A DNA stretch of 64,000 nt from Corynebacterium glaucum. GTDB taxonomy: Bacteria > Actinomycetota > Actinomycetes > Mycobacteriales > Mycobacteriaceae. The DNA lies in contig NZ_CP019688.1 of assembly GCF_002287505.1 (NCBI RefSeq), forward strand, positions 558,001-622,000, read 5' to 3'. A program made the position numbers and the translations under genes. Of the stretch, positions 19,711 to 28,046 are shown piece by piece (the stretch's first letter is position 1; each line of letters begins with the position of its first letter). The notes beneath the pieces were generated by a model. That model searched no databases. It worked only from the letters and a program-made list of their open reading frames with translations, and was not told the origin of the DNA.

Positions 19711-20370
19711 ATGTGCGGACGCTTTGTGCTTTTCACCTCCGGTCAGGACCTGTTTGACCAGGTCGCCACACTCCCCGGCGTGCGCGAGGTGGTAGCGCCC
19801 GACGGCACCCCGCCGCCGCGCTACAACGTTTCCCCCACGCAGCAGGTACCGCTCATCAGGCTTGAGGGCGACACCGCGCAGATCGACGCCGCGCGCTGGG
19901 GCCTGCTGCCCACCTGGAAAAAGGACGACACGGGCGCGCCGCTGTTCAACGCCCGCGGGGAAACGGTTGCGGAGAAGTCTTCGTTCCGCTCCGCCTTCAA
20001 AGCCCGGCGCGGGCTCATGGTCCTCGACGGTTACTACGAGTGGAAAACAGACGGCACCGACAAGCAGCCGTATTACGTTCGCCCGGAATCAGGTTTGCTC
20101 TACGCTGCGGCATTGTGGGAAACAGGGCTTGATCGCTTATCGACGACCATGGTGACCACCGAGGCGACCGAGAACATGTCGTGGCTTCACCACCGCTTGC
20201 CCCTGTTTTTGGCTCCAGAGGAAATCCGCACCTGGGTCGAGGGGACGCCGGAGGAGGCGCTGGCGCTGGTGGCACCGTCGCGGGTGGCTGGCAGCTTTGT
20301 GTGGCAAGAGGCGGACAAAGCCGTGGGCAATGTGCGCAACGACTACGCGGAGCTGATGTCGGCGAAGTGA
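19711..20370 (+). CDS. SRAP (HMCES/YedK-type) abasic-site processing protein
   Basis: A 219-residue SOS-response-associated peptidase family protein, which in other organisms forms a covalent crosslink with abasic sites in single-stranded DNA. Met removal would expose Cys2 (MCGRFVLF), the catalytic residue. The Asn of [15 protein letters not shown], the Glu of LDGYYEWK and the His of [12 protein letters not shown] complete the active site. The ATG at 19711 is required to place Cys at position 2, which confirms the start. It overlaps the convergent ybaK gene by 28 nt. Confidence 0.9.
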   Translation: MCGRFVLFTSGQDLFDQVATLPGVREVVAPDGTPPPRYNVSPTQQVPLIRLEGDTAQIDAARWGLLPTWKKDDTGAPLFNARGETVAEKSSFRSAFKARRGLMVLDGYYEWKTDGTDKQPYYVRPESGLLYAAALWETGLDRLSTTMVTTEATENMSWLHHRLPLFLAPEEIRTWVEGTPEEALALVAPSRVAGSFVWQEADKAVGNVRNDYAELMSAK

Positions 20371-20816
20371 CCGCCGCCGAGGCGTGCGAGGTCATCCGGG
20401 GCGATCGCGATCGAAAGGCCGCGTTGGCCGGCGGAGACGGTGATTTGGGGGAGGGCGTTGACCGAGGCGTCGATAAGCAATGGGAGCCTGGTGAGCGTGC
20501 CCAGCGGTGAGATGCCGCCGACGATGTAGCCGGTGGTGCGCTGTGCTTTGGCTGGATCTGCGAGGGCGGCGTGCTTCCAGCCGAGCGCTTTCGCTGCCGC
20601 CTTGAGCGAGAGATGGCCAGCGACGGGCACGCAGCACAGCGCCATTTCGCGCTCGTTCGCGGAGTTGGCGATGACGAGCGTTTTCAGCGTCGCGTGCGGG
20701 TCAGTGCCGAGTTCCTGTGCCGCGTGTTCTCCGAAGTGGTCTTGGGCAGAGGTGTACTCGAGCACCTCGTGAGGTGTGTCCTTTACCGCCTCGAGAGCGC
20801 GGGTGCGTGCAGCCAT
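20343..20816 (-). CDS. ybaK: Cys-tRNA(Pro)/Cys-tRNA(Cys) deacylase YbaK
   Basis: A 157-residue YbaK/EbsC editing protein that hydrolyses mischarged Cys-tRNA(Pro). The fold is recognisable in [33 protein letters not shown] and the substrate-pocket loop [21 protein letters not shown] lies 7 nt before ATG 20816, deciding the start against a longer frame. The gene diverges from sigH with only 28 nt between the start codons. Confidence 0.88.
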   Translation of the reverse strand: MAARTRALEAVKDTPHEVLEYTSAQDHFGEHAAQELGTDPHATLKTLVIANSANEREMALCCVPVAGHLSLKAAAKALGWKHAALADPAKAQRTTGYIVGGISPLGTLTRLPLLIDASVNALPQITVSAGQRGLSIAIAPDDLARLGGGHFADISSA

Positions 20817-20831
20817 GATGAATCCTTTCCC

Positions 20832-20837
20832 TACAAT
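20832..20837 (+). promoter_or_regulatory. -10 box of sigH (leaderless start predicted)
   Basis: TACAAT is followed by 7 nt and the ATG at 20845. An ATG at 20836 lies inside the box, so it could not be the start of a transcript from this promoter. Confidence 0.5.
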
Positions 20838-20844
20838 GGCCACT

Positions 20845-21486
20845 ATGCCCGAAACCGACACCGACGCCGTCAACGAGTCCGTCAACGAGGCCGTCGACGA
20901 GGTTGCGCTCAGCGAGCGCAAGGCGCGCTTCACCGAGGAAGCGATGCCGTTGCTCGACCAGCTCTACGGCGGTGCGCTGCGCATGACGCGCAACCCGCAG
21001 GACGCCGAGGACCTCGTGCAAGAGACGTACCTGAAGGCCTACAACGCGTTCGATTCCTTCAAACCGGGCACCAATTTGAAGGCGTGGTTGTACCGGATTA
21101 TGACCAACACCTACATCAACTCCTACCGCAAGAAGCAGCGCCGGCCGCTGGTGACATCGGCAGAAGACGTAACAGACTCCCAGCTCTACACTTCCAGCTC
21201 GCACGATTCGACGGGATTGGAATCTGCTGAGGTGGAGGCGCTGAAGCTGATGCCGAATTCTCGGATCTCCGAGGCGCTGAACGCGTTGAATGAGGACTAC
21301 CGCATGGTCGTTTACTACGCGGATGTGGAGGGTTTGGCGTACAAGGAAATCGCCGAAGTGATGGACATCCCGCTGGGAACCGTGATGAGTCGGCTGCACC
21401 GGGGAAGAAAACAGCTCCGCGAGATGTTGAAAGACGTAGCTAACGAACAAGGCATTGGACTCGACCGCGAACCGGAGGAGAAATAG
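20845..21486 (+). CDS. sigH: ECF RNA polymerase sigma factor SigH
   Basis: A 213-residue ECF sigma factor of the SigR/SigH group, controlling the disulphide- and heat-stress response. Region 2 shows [22 protein letters not shown] with [15 protein letters not shown]. Region 4 shows [23 protein letters not shown] and [19 protein letters not shown]. It is followed immediately by its anti-sigma gene. Start chosen from the -10 box spacing; ATG 20836 would add three residues. Divergent from ybaK. Confidence 0.93.
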   Translation: MPETDTDAVNESVNEAVDEVALSERKARFTEEAMPLLDQLYGGALRMTRNPQDAEDLVQETYLKAYNAFDSFKPGTNLKAWLYRIMTNTYINSYRKKQRRPLVTSAEDVTDSQLYTSSSHDSTGLESAEVEALKLMPNSRISEALNALNEDYRMVVYYADVEGLAYKEIAEVMDIPLGTVMSRLHRGRKQLREMLKDVANEQGIGLDREPEEK

Positions 21487-21780
21487 ATGGCTAGCGGAAA
21501 CTGCACGTGCACGCAGGGGAGTGGCCACGACACGCAGCTGCTCCTGTGCGAGATGTTCGACCCGGAAACCACGCAGAGGCGCGCCGAGGAGATTCGCCGC
21601 GAGATCGCGAACTGTCCTGAATGCCTGCGGCGCCTTGAATCAGAGCAGACAGTGCGCGGGTTGGTGCGTGACTGCTGCGGGCAGGCGAATGCGCCGGAGC
21701 CGCTGCGCCAGCGCATTATCGCCTCGATTACGACGGTGACCTACACCGAGACGTATACCGAGGTGCGCCGCCCTCGGTAA
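21487..21780 (+). CDS. rshA: anti-sigma factor RshA (ZAS family, altered zinc motif)
   Basis: A 97-residue redox-sensitive anti-sigma factor expected to sequester SigH and release it on disulphide stress. The start codon abuts the sigH stop and GGAGGAG precedes it. The ZAS motif normally reads HxxxCxxC; here it reads EIANCPEC, with Glu39 in place of His, before Cys43 and Cys46. Cys21 fits the upstream ligand, and Cys6, Cys8, His14 and a late RDCCGQ offer other thiols. The missing His raises the question of how zinc is held. Confidence 0.88.
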   Translation: MASGNCTCTQGSGHDTQLLLCEMFDPETTQRRAEEIRREIANCPECLRRLESEQTVRGLVRDCCGQANAPEPLRQRIIASITTVTYTETYTEVRRPR

Positions 21781-21810
21781 GTTGGCTCCGGTGAGTTGGC
21801 TCCGGTAGAG

Positions 21811-21864
21811 AAAACGCCACCTTCCGATCTGGCGTGAGTGCCAGGGTGGAAGGCGGCGTTTTTG
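21811..21864. terminator. bidirectional terminator between rshA and bL37
   Basis: AAAACGCCACCTTCC (21811-21825) pairs with GGAAGGCGGCGTTTTT (21848-21863) with one mismatch. The flanking A and T runs allow termination in both directions, fitting the convergent gene pair. Just before it, AGTTGGCTCCGGTG is duplicated in tandem (21780-21807). Confidence 0.8.
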
Positions 21865-21896
21865 TGTGCCCGCATTCTGGTTGCGGGCACCGCTGC

Positions 21897-21971
21897 TTAA
21901 GAGTTAGGACGCTTACCGCGGTTAGCGCTCTTCTTGCGGCGGTCCTTGCGCTTACGACCACGTTTGCTCAT
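21897..21971 (-). CDS. ribosomal protein bL37 (AURKAIP1/COX24-domain peptide)
   Basis: A 24-residue extremely basic peptide beginning MSKRGRKRKDRRKKSANRG. This is the actinobacterial bL37/COX24-domain peptide found in mycobacterial ribosome structures. A perfect AAGGAGG lies just before the ATG at 21971, and the gene sits in its usual place near sigH-rshA and whiB1. It is short enough to be missed by standard gene callers. Confidence 0.88.
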   Translation of the reverse strand: MSKRGRKRKDRRKKSANRGKRPNS

Positions 21972-22062
21972 AGTGGGCCTCCTTGATGGGCTGGAAATGA
22001 AAGCTTGTCGGCTTTCAACTGTATCGCCCGCAGATGTCGGCGGAGAAATCAGTACCGCGGGC

Positions 22063-22326
22063 TTAGACGGTCAGGCGGGCGCGGTTGCGGGCGCGTGCCT
22101 TGTTGCGGCGCTTGAGCGCGCGGCGCTCCTCCTCGGACATACCGCCCCACACGCCAGCATCCTGGCCGGTCTCAAGCGCCCACTTCAGGCATTGGGAGGT
22201 GACGGGGCAGCGGTTGCAAACAAGCTTGGCCTGGGCGATCTGGGACAGTGCCGGGCCCGAGTTGCCGACTGGGAAGAACAGTTCCGGGTCCTCGTCGCGA
22301 CAGATTGCTTCGTGGCGCCAATCCAT
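22063..22326 (-). CDS. whiB1: WhiB-family iron-sulphur regulator WhiB1
   Basis: An 87-residue WhiB protein with four cluster ligands, Cys9, Cys37, Cys40 and Cys46 (CNRCPVTSQC), the GVWGG turn and a basic AT-hook-like tail (RRALKRRNKARARNRAR). WhiB1 is the essential, nitric-oxide-sensitive [4Fe-4S] partner of the main sigma factor in mycobacteria. AAGGAG precedes the ATG. The long upstream region carries a GlxR-like site and inverted repeats. Confidence 0.93.
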   Translation of the reverse strand: MDWRHEAICRDEDPELFFPVGNSGPALSQIAQAKLVCNRCPVTSQCLKWALETGQDAGVWGGMSEEERRALKRRNKARARNRARLTV

Positions 22327-22490
22327 GGTGATACTCCTTGTGAAAATCGTGTTTTCGGTTTGTCAATCAGATGGGTGCGCACCACTCCATCGCCGATTGC
22401 TCGGAGACGTTGCAAAGAAAAGTTTGATTCCAGGACCCCAGGCGGTGATCCCCAAATTGCTTTGAGGCCCGTCTTCCGGTTTCCCTGGCG

Positions 22491-22534
22491 TTAACCCTGT
22501 GGTGGCCTAGGGTTAAGGGCTGTTTAACCAGCCC
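22491..22534. repeat. nested inverted repeats in the whiB1 upstream region
   Basis: TTAACCCT (22491-22498) and AGGGTTAA (22509-22516) form a perfect 8-bp inverted repeat with a 10-nt spacer. It is followed directly by GGGCTG-TTTAAC-CAGCCC (22517-22534), a perfect 6-bp hairpin. It could be an operator or an RNA hairpin. Confidence 0.55.
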
Positions 22535-22599
22535 GTTGCTTTTGCTACCCGAGAATAATTGCATGGTTTCTTGAAGCTCGCTAGGGGTTGGCCGTGAAT

Positions 22600-22615
22600 T
22601 GTGACCTAACTCATA
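22600..22615. promoter_or_regulatory. candidate GlxR (CRP-family) binding site upstream of whiB1
   Basis: TGTGACCTAACTCATA matches TGTGANNTANNTCACA with one mismatch. In M. tuberculosis the CRP homologue controls whiB1, so a GlxR site here fits. Confidence 0.6.
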
Positions 22616-22785
22616 AATGCTGAGCTACATCTAGACGCCTTAAGGTTCTAGCGACGGGGCGGGTTGAGCCGGTGCGGTGCGCTGACCTGCGAAAATCTAG
22701 TGAGCGAGAACTGCACAGAAGGTATGCGACGGTCAAATCACCAAACTGAGGTTCCTGAGTGCGCCAACCAGGGAAACCAGCCGGA

Positions 22786-22791
22786 TACACT
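22786..22791 (+). promoter_or_regulatory. -10 box of the four-helix membrane protein gene
   Basis: TACACT lies 8 nt before the GTG at 22800, and no Shine-Dalgarno is present. Confidence 0.4.
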
Positions 22792-22799
22792 TACCGGTT

Positions 22800-23282
22800 G
22801 TGAGTGCGAACCATGACATTGAATCCCTCCAGCGCGAGGAATCCCTCGAGCGCGATGCGGCCGTTATGCCCCCGCTGATGCGCTTCGGTGCCGTCGTCGT
22901 GCTGCTGCAATGCGCCGCCATTTTCGTCTACATCGGCACGCTGATCGTGGCCCAGTTCGAAGGTGGCGACACGGTCATCGAATCGCAGTCCGCCGCCGCA
23001 AACTATGTCAACCTCGGCACAGCCATCTTCCTTGGAGTGATCTTCGGATTCATCACATGGGTATCGGTGGAGACGCTGCGCGGACGGCCGCGCGGACAGG
23101 GGGCCATCATGCTGATCGAGGCCATCCTGTTTGGCGTAGCCATTTACATGTTCCGGGGCGGCGCGCCCTGGCTTGGCGCTGCGACGATGCTCACGTCGGT
23201 CCTTGTGTTAATCACGATTTTGCACCCGGATACCCGCCGATTTGCGGAGGCGAGGTATGCGGTGGCAAGGGGCCGTCGATAA
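22800..23282 (+). CDS. small integral membrane protein, unknown function
   Basis: A 160-residue protein with a charged cytoplasmic N-terminus (about 22 residues) and four predicted transmembrane helices: MRFGAVVVLLQCAAIFVYIG, YVNLGTAIFLGVIFGFITWV, GAIMLIEAILFGVAIYMF and WLGAATMLTSVLVLITIL. A short basic tail follows. The same location in C. glutamicum encodes a conserved membrane protein near whiB1. The GTG start agrees with the -10 box 8 nt upstream. It converges on the next gene with 11 nt between stops. Confidence 0.7.
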   Translation: MSANHDIESLQREESLERDAAVMPPLMRFGAVVVLLQCAAIFVYIGTLIVAQFEGGDTVIESQSAAANYVNLGTAIFLGVIFGFITWVSVETLRGRPRGQGAIMLIEAILFGVAIYMFRGGAPWLGAATMLTSVLVLITILHPDTRRFAEARYAVARGRR

Positions 23283-23293
23283 GCGAAAAGCCC

Positions 23294-24499
23294 CTACTTT
23301 GCCGTGAGCACGACGATCTCGTTGCCCCGCTTTTCGACGACGGTAGCGCCGGCGGAATCAATGTGGACTGGGCCTGAATACTCGCCGCGGTCCACCGGGA
23401 TGATTGATTCAACATTGTTCTCGTCCCAGTTGACAACCGCGACGCCTTCATCGGAGGCGTAAAGCAGCCGATCGCCAGCGGCGAAACCTGTGCCGAGCGC
23501 GCCTTGGAATACACCGGTTGCCTGGAGGTTGCCTGGCTCCAAAAGCACCAGTGAATCGCCCTCGTGATACGTCATGTGATGCGGCAGATCGGCGACGGGA
23601 AGCGCGCGGAGGTTCCCCTCGAGCGTGAGAGGGTCACCCAGATTGGTCACCGAAGACGAGGCGGTGGAGTTGCCGTCCTTGTCGTAGGCGCGAATCTCAT
23701 TCGTATCCGGATCGTAGATCGCCGCGCCCTCTTGCGAGATGGCTACCAGGTAGGCGTCGGCAGAGATCTCGACGCTGCCGTACATCTCTGGCTTGCGGGA
23801 ATCCTCCGGTGTGGTGTCCTGGAAACGCAGGTACGTGCCGTCCTCGCAGGTCTCGGTGACAGCCAACAACTCGGTGCGGGTCAGCGCCGAGGAAATGTCG
23901 CACACGTGGGGCTGCATGTTCGGTTCCTGCGGTGCCTCGACGAACCCGTACTCCACGGTGCGCACCATGTCAGAGCGCCAAAGTTCGGCGCGGGTCGTAC
24001 CAACGTAGCCGACTCGGTCATTCGAGCTGATCGCGGTGACCTCATCTGGCGCGATCGCCGAACGAGTACGCGAGTACTGGCCGGTCAGCGCCTCAAGCGC
24101 GACGACATCGCCGCAGCCTGCATTACTGCGGTACACCGCGACGACCTTGCCCCAGGCGCTGTCCAGCGCACAGAGGTCCGTATCCCGTTTATACGTCCAC
24201 GCAGTTTCTCCCTCTACTGTCGTGGCCGTGACGGTGCCGTCGTTATAAGTGATGATGAGACCGTTCACCACGACGGGCTGGACACCTGGAGCAGTGTCAG
24301 GGAGGCGAAAGCTCTCCGAGAGCGATTCCGGCACCACCGCAAGGCGCCCGGCATTGTCCAATTCCTCCGCAGCTGGGTTCAGCTGTGAGGCGCGGATCGG
24401 CGCGGTGAAGTACGCGATCATCAACAGCAGTACCGCCACGGCTGCAATGACAGCGGTGGCGATCACGTCGCCCCGGGTGCGGCGCAATGGGCGAGTCAC
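23294..24499 (-). CDS. membrane-anchored beta-propeller-like protein (Rv3212-like)
   Basis: A 401-residue protein with a basic N-terminus, a single transmembrane anchor (VIATAVIAAVAVLLLMIAYF) and a large extracytoplasmic part whose repeating strands (VNGLIITYNDGTVTATTVEG and similar) suggest a PQQ-like propeller. Paired Cys residues occur in the domain. It resembles the Rv3212-type proteins encoded downstream of the rhlE-type helicase in mycobacteria. Its GTG overlaps the helicase stop by 4 nt, so the two are cotranscribed. Function unknown. Confidence 0.72.
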   Translation of the reverse strand: MTRPLRRTRGDVIATAVIAAVAVLLLMIAYFTAPIRASQLNPAAEELDNAGRLAVVPESLSESFRLPDTAPGVQPVVVNGLIITYNDGTVTATTVEGETAWTYKRDTDLCALDSAWGKVVAVYRSNAGCGDVVALEALTGQYSRTRSAIAPDEVTAISSNDRVGYVGTTRAELWRSDMVRTVEYGFVEAPQEPNMQPHVCDISSALTRTELLAVTETCEDGTYLRFQDTTPEDSRKPEMYGSVEISADAYLVAISQEGAAIYDPDTNEIRAYDKDGNSTASSSVTNLGDPLTLEGNLRALPVADLPHHMTYHEGDSLVLLEPGNLQATGVFQGALGTGFAAGDRLLYASDEGVAVVNWDENNVESIIPVDRGEYSGPVHIDSAGATVVEKRGNEIVVLTAK

Positions 24500-25875
24500 C
24501 GGTGTGTGCCTCCTTGATCGGCTCTTTGGTTCGGGCGCCGGCCACCGTGGGAGCGGCCGTTTCGCCCTCCCTTCGAGCGCGGTGGGCGTGCCCCGAGCAC
24601 TTTACGCGCCGGACCCACAGTCGCAGACGCGGAGTCCGGAATGTCGAGTGCTTCCGCGAACTCAGGTGAGGTGGAGAACCATTCCGGCGGCTCAGGTTGT
24701 TCGAGGCCGAGCTCCTGGTTGATCAGATCCCACTTGTGCACTTCGTCGTAACCGACAAGCGTGATCGCGGTGCCGCTATGTCCCGCGCGTCCTGTGCGGC
24801 CGATGCGGTGCACATACGTCATCGGGTCGTCCGGCGTTTGGTAGTTGATCACGTGGGTGACATCTTCGACGTCAATGCCGCGAGCTGCGACGTCGGTGGC
24901 AACGAGGATGTCTACCTCGGCGTTGCGGAACGCTTCAAGCGCCTGCTCGCGGGCGTTCTGCCCCAGGTCGCCGTGGACGGCACCGACGGCGAACCCGCGC
25001 TTGGCAAGATCTTCTGCTACCTCGGCCGCGGTGCGTTTGGTGCGCGAGAAGATGATGGTGCGGCCACGTTCGGGCGCCTGCAGGATGCGTGCCACCACTT
25101 CCGGTTTATCCATCCGGTGGGATTTAAACACCACTTGCCGGGTGGTGACGTGCGTGGTCGGTGCATCAGCCGCCTCAGCGCGAATGTGCACCGGAGTATG
25201 CATCTTCGAACGGGCGAGCGTGAGAATCGGACCAGGCATTGTCGCCGAAAACAACATGGTCTGCAGCGAAGCCGGCAACGCTCCCCAAATCTTTTCAATG
25301 TCCGGCAAGAAACCCATGTCCAGCATCTCGTCCGCCTCATCCAGGACGAGGATGGCCGCGCCAGACAACTTGAGCTCCCCGCGCTCGTACAGATCAATGA
25401 GGCGCCCCGGGGTTCCGACGACGACATCCACACCGTCTTGCAACGCCGCGATCTGTTCTTCGTACGGGCGCCCGCCGTAGATGGTCGAGACACGCACCGG
25501 CGTGTACTTTGCCGCTCGTTCCAGATCGTCCCCGACCTGTACTGCAAGTTCACGGGTGGGGACTATGACGAGCGCGCGCGGGGTGCCGTCAAGCTCTGCA
25601 ATATCTGCGTCATCAAACACCCGATCCAGCAGAGGGACACCGAACGCGTATGTTTTTCCCATGCCGGTTCTGGCTTGCCCAATCAAGTCGCGCCCATTTA
25701 GCGCGAGAGGGATCGCGAGTTCCTGGATAGAAAACGACGTGGTGATTCCCAGGTCTGCAAGCCCGGCGATCAATTCGGCGGCAACGCCGAGGTCCGCAAA
25801 GGTCGGGGACTGCTGCCCTGCGGTGCGGGAGCGGCCACCTGTTGCAAACTTCGGCAGGTTCTTTGGCACACGCAT
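24496..25875 (-). CDS. DEAD-box ATP-dependent RNA helicase (RhlE type)
   Basis: A 459-residue helicase with a complete motif set: Q motif FSIQELAIPLAL, motif I ARTGMGKT, Ia PTRELA, DEAD within VLDEADEMLDMG, SAT within LFSATMP, motif V ATDVAARGID and motif VI HRIGRTGRAG. A basic Gly/Arg-rich tail (SKGGRNGRSHGGRR) is typical of RNA-binding extensions. Likely roles are RNA remodelling, ribosome assembly or mRNA decay; substrate cannot be told from sequence. First gene of a two-gene operon. Confidence 0.92.
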   Translation of the reverse strand: MRVPKNLPKFATGGRSRTAGQQSPTFADLGVAAELIAGLADLGITTSFSIQELAIPLALNGRDLIGQARTGMGKTYAFGVPLLDRVFDDADIAELDGTPRALVIVPTRELAVQVGDDLERAAKYTPVRVSTIYGGRPYEEQIAALQDGVDVVVGTPGRLIDLYERGELKLSGAAILVLDEADEMLDMGFLPDIEKIWGALPASLQTMLFSATMPGPILTLARSKMHTPVHIRAEAADAPTTHVTTRQVVFKSHRMDKPEVVARILQAPERGRTIIFSRTKRTAAEVAEDLAKRGFAVGAVHGDLGQNAREQALEAFRNAEVDILVATDVAARGIDVEDVTHVINYQTPDDPMTYVHRIGRTGRAGHSGTAITLVGYDEVHKWDLINQELGLEQPEPPEWFSTSPEFAEALDIPDSASATVGPARKVLGARPPRSKGGRNGRSHGGRRPNQRADQGGTHR

Positions 25876-26003
25876 ATCTTAGCCTCCGGCTGCGGGGCCA
25901 GCTGCAGGTGCTGAGCGTGGGTGGCCGGTAGTTAGAATGGGTCGCGGTGCCTGGGATTGCAGGCATGCCCAAGACAGAACCGAAGGATAGTGATTTCACA
26001 ACC

Positions 26004-26228
26004 ATGGATATCAAGATTGGTCTTGCAGACATTCCCCGCGAGCTTGTCGTCCGTCTTCCCGAAGGGCAAGAGGGCGTGATCGGGGTCGTGCAGCAGGCGA
26101 TCGACGCTTCCTCCCCGACGTTCAAGCTCGAAGATGACAAGGGGCGCCAGTACCTGATCCGCACTGACCGCGTGGTTTATGTCGAGCAGGGCTCTGTGGC
26201 AGCGCATTCCGTGGGATTCATGCGTTAA
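26004..26228 (+). CDS. DUF3107-family protein
   Basis: A 74-residue protein beginning MDIKIGLADIPRELVVRLPE, the standard start of the DUF3107 family, which is restricted to Actinobacteria. The rest (LEDDKGRQYLIRTDRVVYVEQG) suggests a small beta-rich nucleotide- or RNA-binding fold, but function is unknown. An upstream in-frame extension to 25947 exists but is not family-like. The stop codon forms part of the predicted -10 box of the next gene. Confidence 0.85.
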   Translation: MDIKIGLADIPRELVVRLPEGQEGVIGVVQQAIDASSPTFKLEDDKGRQYLIRTDRVVYVEQGSVAAHSVGFMR

Positions 26229-26231
26229 ATT
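26226..26231 (+). promoter_or_regulatory. -10 box of the DUF3152 gene
   Basis: TAAATT, beginning with the stop codon of DUF3107, lies 6 nt before ATG 26238, and there is no Shine-Dalgarno. Confidence 0.35.
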
Positions 26232-26237
26232 ACTGCT

Positions 26238-27293
26238 ATGACCACCAGGCACTACCCCGATAGAGACGACCGGGCCGATTACGGCGGTCACGCTCCGCGA
26301 GACCTCGGCGACGGCCGGGACGTGGTCGACGGGTGGAGCACTCAACCCCAGCGGGGTCCCGAACCATCTGCCTCTCACAGGGGAAGCGACGGAGATGGAC
26401 GCCTGGTGGTGTTTGCTCGCGAGTACGGTTGGCGGGCATACGCCATCCCCGTTTTGGCGGTGATAACCGTGTTCGTGGTGGTCAACATGTTCCAAAACCC
26501 GCAGGATCAGGTCGTGAGCGCTGCGTCAACTTCGACTGCGTCCTCCCAAGACCCGTTGGCCCAGCCAGGGGATCAAGCCGGTGACGAGGAGAAAGATCAG
26601 CCGCTCGAGCCAGCAGAGATGCCCGAGGGCGAGCAGGACATCAACGAGCTTCCCCCGGGCGGGGCGTACACCGAGTCCGGCGACGGCACCTTCTACGAGG
26701 TTGGCGCTTCGGGCGCACAGTCGGGTGACGGTGAAGAGATTGTGGTTCGCTACGTCGTCGAAATTGAAAACGGCGTCGACACCGCGCCTTACGGCGGCGA
26801 CGAGGCGTTCGCATCGATGGTGGATGCAACCCTGATGGATCCGCGCGGATGGACAAACGACCCACGCTTCCGCTTTGAGCACGTCTCCAGCAACGAGGAG
26901 CCCTCACTGCGAATTCGCCTCACCTCGGTTGCCACCACGCGCGAGCTCTGCGGCGGTGACTTAGGGCTGGAAACCAGCTGCCGCACGACGATTACCGGCG
27001 ATGACTCGGTGGTGATCAATGAGTCGCGTTGGGTTCGCGGTGCCGCGCCGTTTGACGGTGACCTGGGGCGCTACCGTCAATACGTGATTAATCACGAGGT
27101 CGGTCACGCCGTCGGGTTTGCAGAGCACGTCCCCTGCCCTTCTGAAGGGGACCTTGCGCCGATCATGATGCAGCAGACGCTGAGTTTGAATAACGCACAA
27201 TTGCGGGCGCTTAATCCCTCTGAAGTGTACCCCGAGAACTCTTATACTTGCCGCTCCAACCCATGGCCGTATCCGCGGCCGGCGGTGCTCTAG
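26238..27293 (+). CDS. DUF3152 membrane-anchored putative zinc metalloprotease
   Basis: A 351-residue protein with a hydrophilic N-terminus, one transmembrane helix (YAIPVLAVITVFVVVNMF, about residues 74-91), an acidic linker and an extracytoplasmic DUF3152 domain. The domain contains NHEVGHAVGFAEHVPC, a metzincin-like HExxH followed by a third His seven residues on, and several Cys likely in disulphides. Proteolytic activity is predicted only from the motif. It sits between DUF3107 and TIGR02569, the conserved actinobacterial order. Confidence 0.83.
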   Translation: MTTRHYPDRDDRADYGGHAPRDLGDGRDVVDGWSTQPQRGPEPSASHRGSDGDGRLVVFAREYGWRAYAIPVLAVITVFVVVNMFQNPQDQVVSAASTSTASSQDPLAQPGDQAGDEEKDQPLEPAEMPEGEQDINELPPGGAYTESGDGTFYEVGASGAQSGDGEEIVVRYVVEIENGVDTAPYGGDEAFASMVDATLMDPRGWTNDPRFRFEHVSSNEEPSLRIRLTSVATTRELCGGDLGLETSCRTTITGDDSVVINESRWVRGAAPFDGDLGRYRQYVINHEVGHAVGFAEHVPCPSEGDLAPIMMQQTLSLNNAQLRALNPSEVYPENSYTCRSNPWPYPRPAVL

Positions 27294-27296
27294 CCT
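27291..27296 (+). promoter_or_regulatory. -10 box of the TIGR02569 gene
   Basis: TAGCCT, starting with the DUF3152 stop codon, lies 6 nt before ATG 27303. This favours that ATG over the in-frame GTG at 27297. Confidence 0.35.
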
Positions 27297-27302
27297 GTGG
27301 GT

Positions 27303-28028
27303 ATGCATTCCAAGCGCCTGGAGATCCCGCAGCATGTGCTTGCGGCGTTCCAGCTTGAGGGCAAGGGGGTAGCGGTTGGAGCGCCGTGGGATTACGGGTT
27401 GCGGTTCCGGCGAGTGGTGGTGTCTCCGGCGGCGGAAACCGCCGCTTGGTCGGGCAAAGTTCGCGAGAGGATTGCGGGGCAGTCCGCCAGTCTCCGGGTT
27501 AGCCGACCCGTGCGGGCGACCGACGGCCGGCTGGTTGTGGGTGGGTTCGCAGCGAATGAGTTCGGCGAGGGAGCTCCCGCAGCGAGGATTGATGAAGCGA
27601 TTGCGGCGGCGCTCGTTTTCGATGAGCTTCTCGACGGCATCGAGGCGCCTTCTGCGCCGTCTCGCCCCAACCCTTGGGCGACGGCTGATCGCACGGTCTG
27701 GGCGGGGGAGCGGATTACCGGTGACCGGGTAGTTGCTCACCTCGATTTTCTCTCGTGCTGCTTGTTCGACGGGACTAACCCGCCAATGCTGAGCGCACTC
27801 GTTCCCTCGCTGGATTTGCGTCCGAAGGGCTTCACTGCCGCACTGGTCATTGTGGACGGGCTTCTTGCGGACGCCATCGACGCGAAGGTGCTGCAGCGTT
27901 GGGAATTGGTACCCAATCTGCGGGCATTGGCACGCAAAGCATTCGACTACCGAGAAGCCTCGCAGCTCCTAGATGATTCGAACGTGCGTTCCGATTTTGT
28001 CCGGGTTGCCCAACTCTTGTCGGACTGA
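27303..28028 (+). CDS. TIGR02569-family protein
   Basis: A 241-residue soluble protein of the actinobacterial TIGR02569 family. It opens with a helix (LEIPQHVLAAFQLEG) and has a kinase-like N-lobe feel in WDYGLRFRRVVVSP and the late segment VAHLDFLSCCLFDGTNPPML. It precedes adnA, as in mycobacteria. No catalytic motif can be assigned and the biological role is unknown. Confidence 0.78.
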   Translation: MHSKRLEIPQHVLAAFQLEGKGVAVGAPWDYGLRFRRVVVSPAAETAAWSGKVRERIAGQSASLRVSRPVRATDGRLVVGGFAANEFGEGAPAARIDEAIAAALVFDELLDGIEAPSAPSRPNPWATADRTVWAGERITGDRVVAHLDFLSCCLFDGTNPPMLSALVPSLDLRPKGFTAALVIVDGLLADAIDAKVLQRWELVPNLRALARKAFDYREASQLLDDSNVRSDFVRVAQLLSD

Positions 28029-28046
28029 CGTGCAACGATTACTCCC

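Larger units (their letters stand above)
22327..22799. other. 473-bp intergenic region upstream of whiB1
   Basis: No convincing gene on either strand. It holds the whiB1 promoter region, a nested inverted repeat at 22491-22534, a candidate GlxR site at 22600-22615 and, at its right end, the -10 box of the next plus-strand gene. Confidence 0.7.

Noticed and set aside
22367-22564. 65-codon minus-strand frame upstream of whiB1
   Set aside because: Spans the inverted repeats, lacks a ribosome binding site and has no recognisable composition of a real protein.
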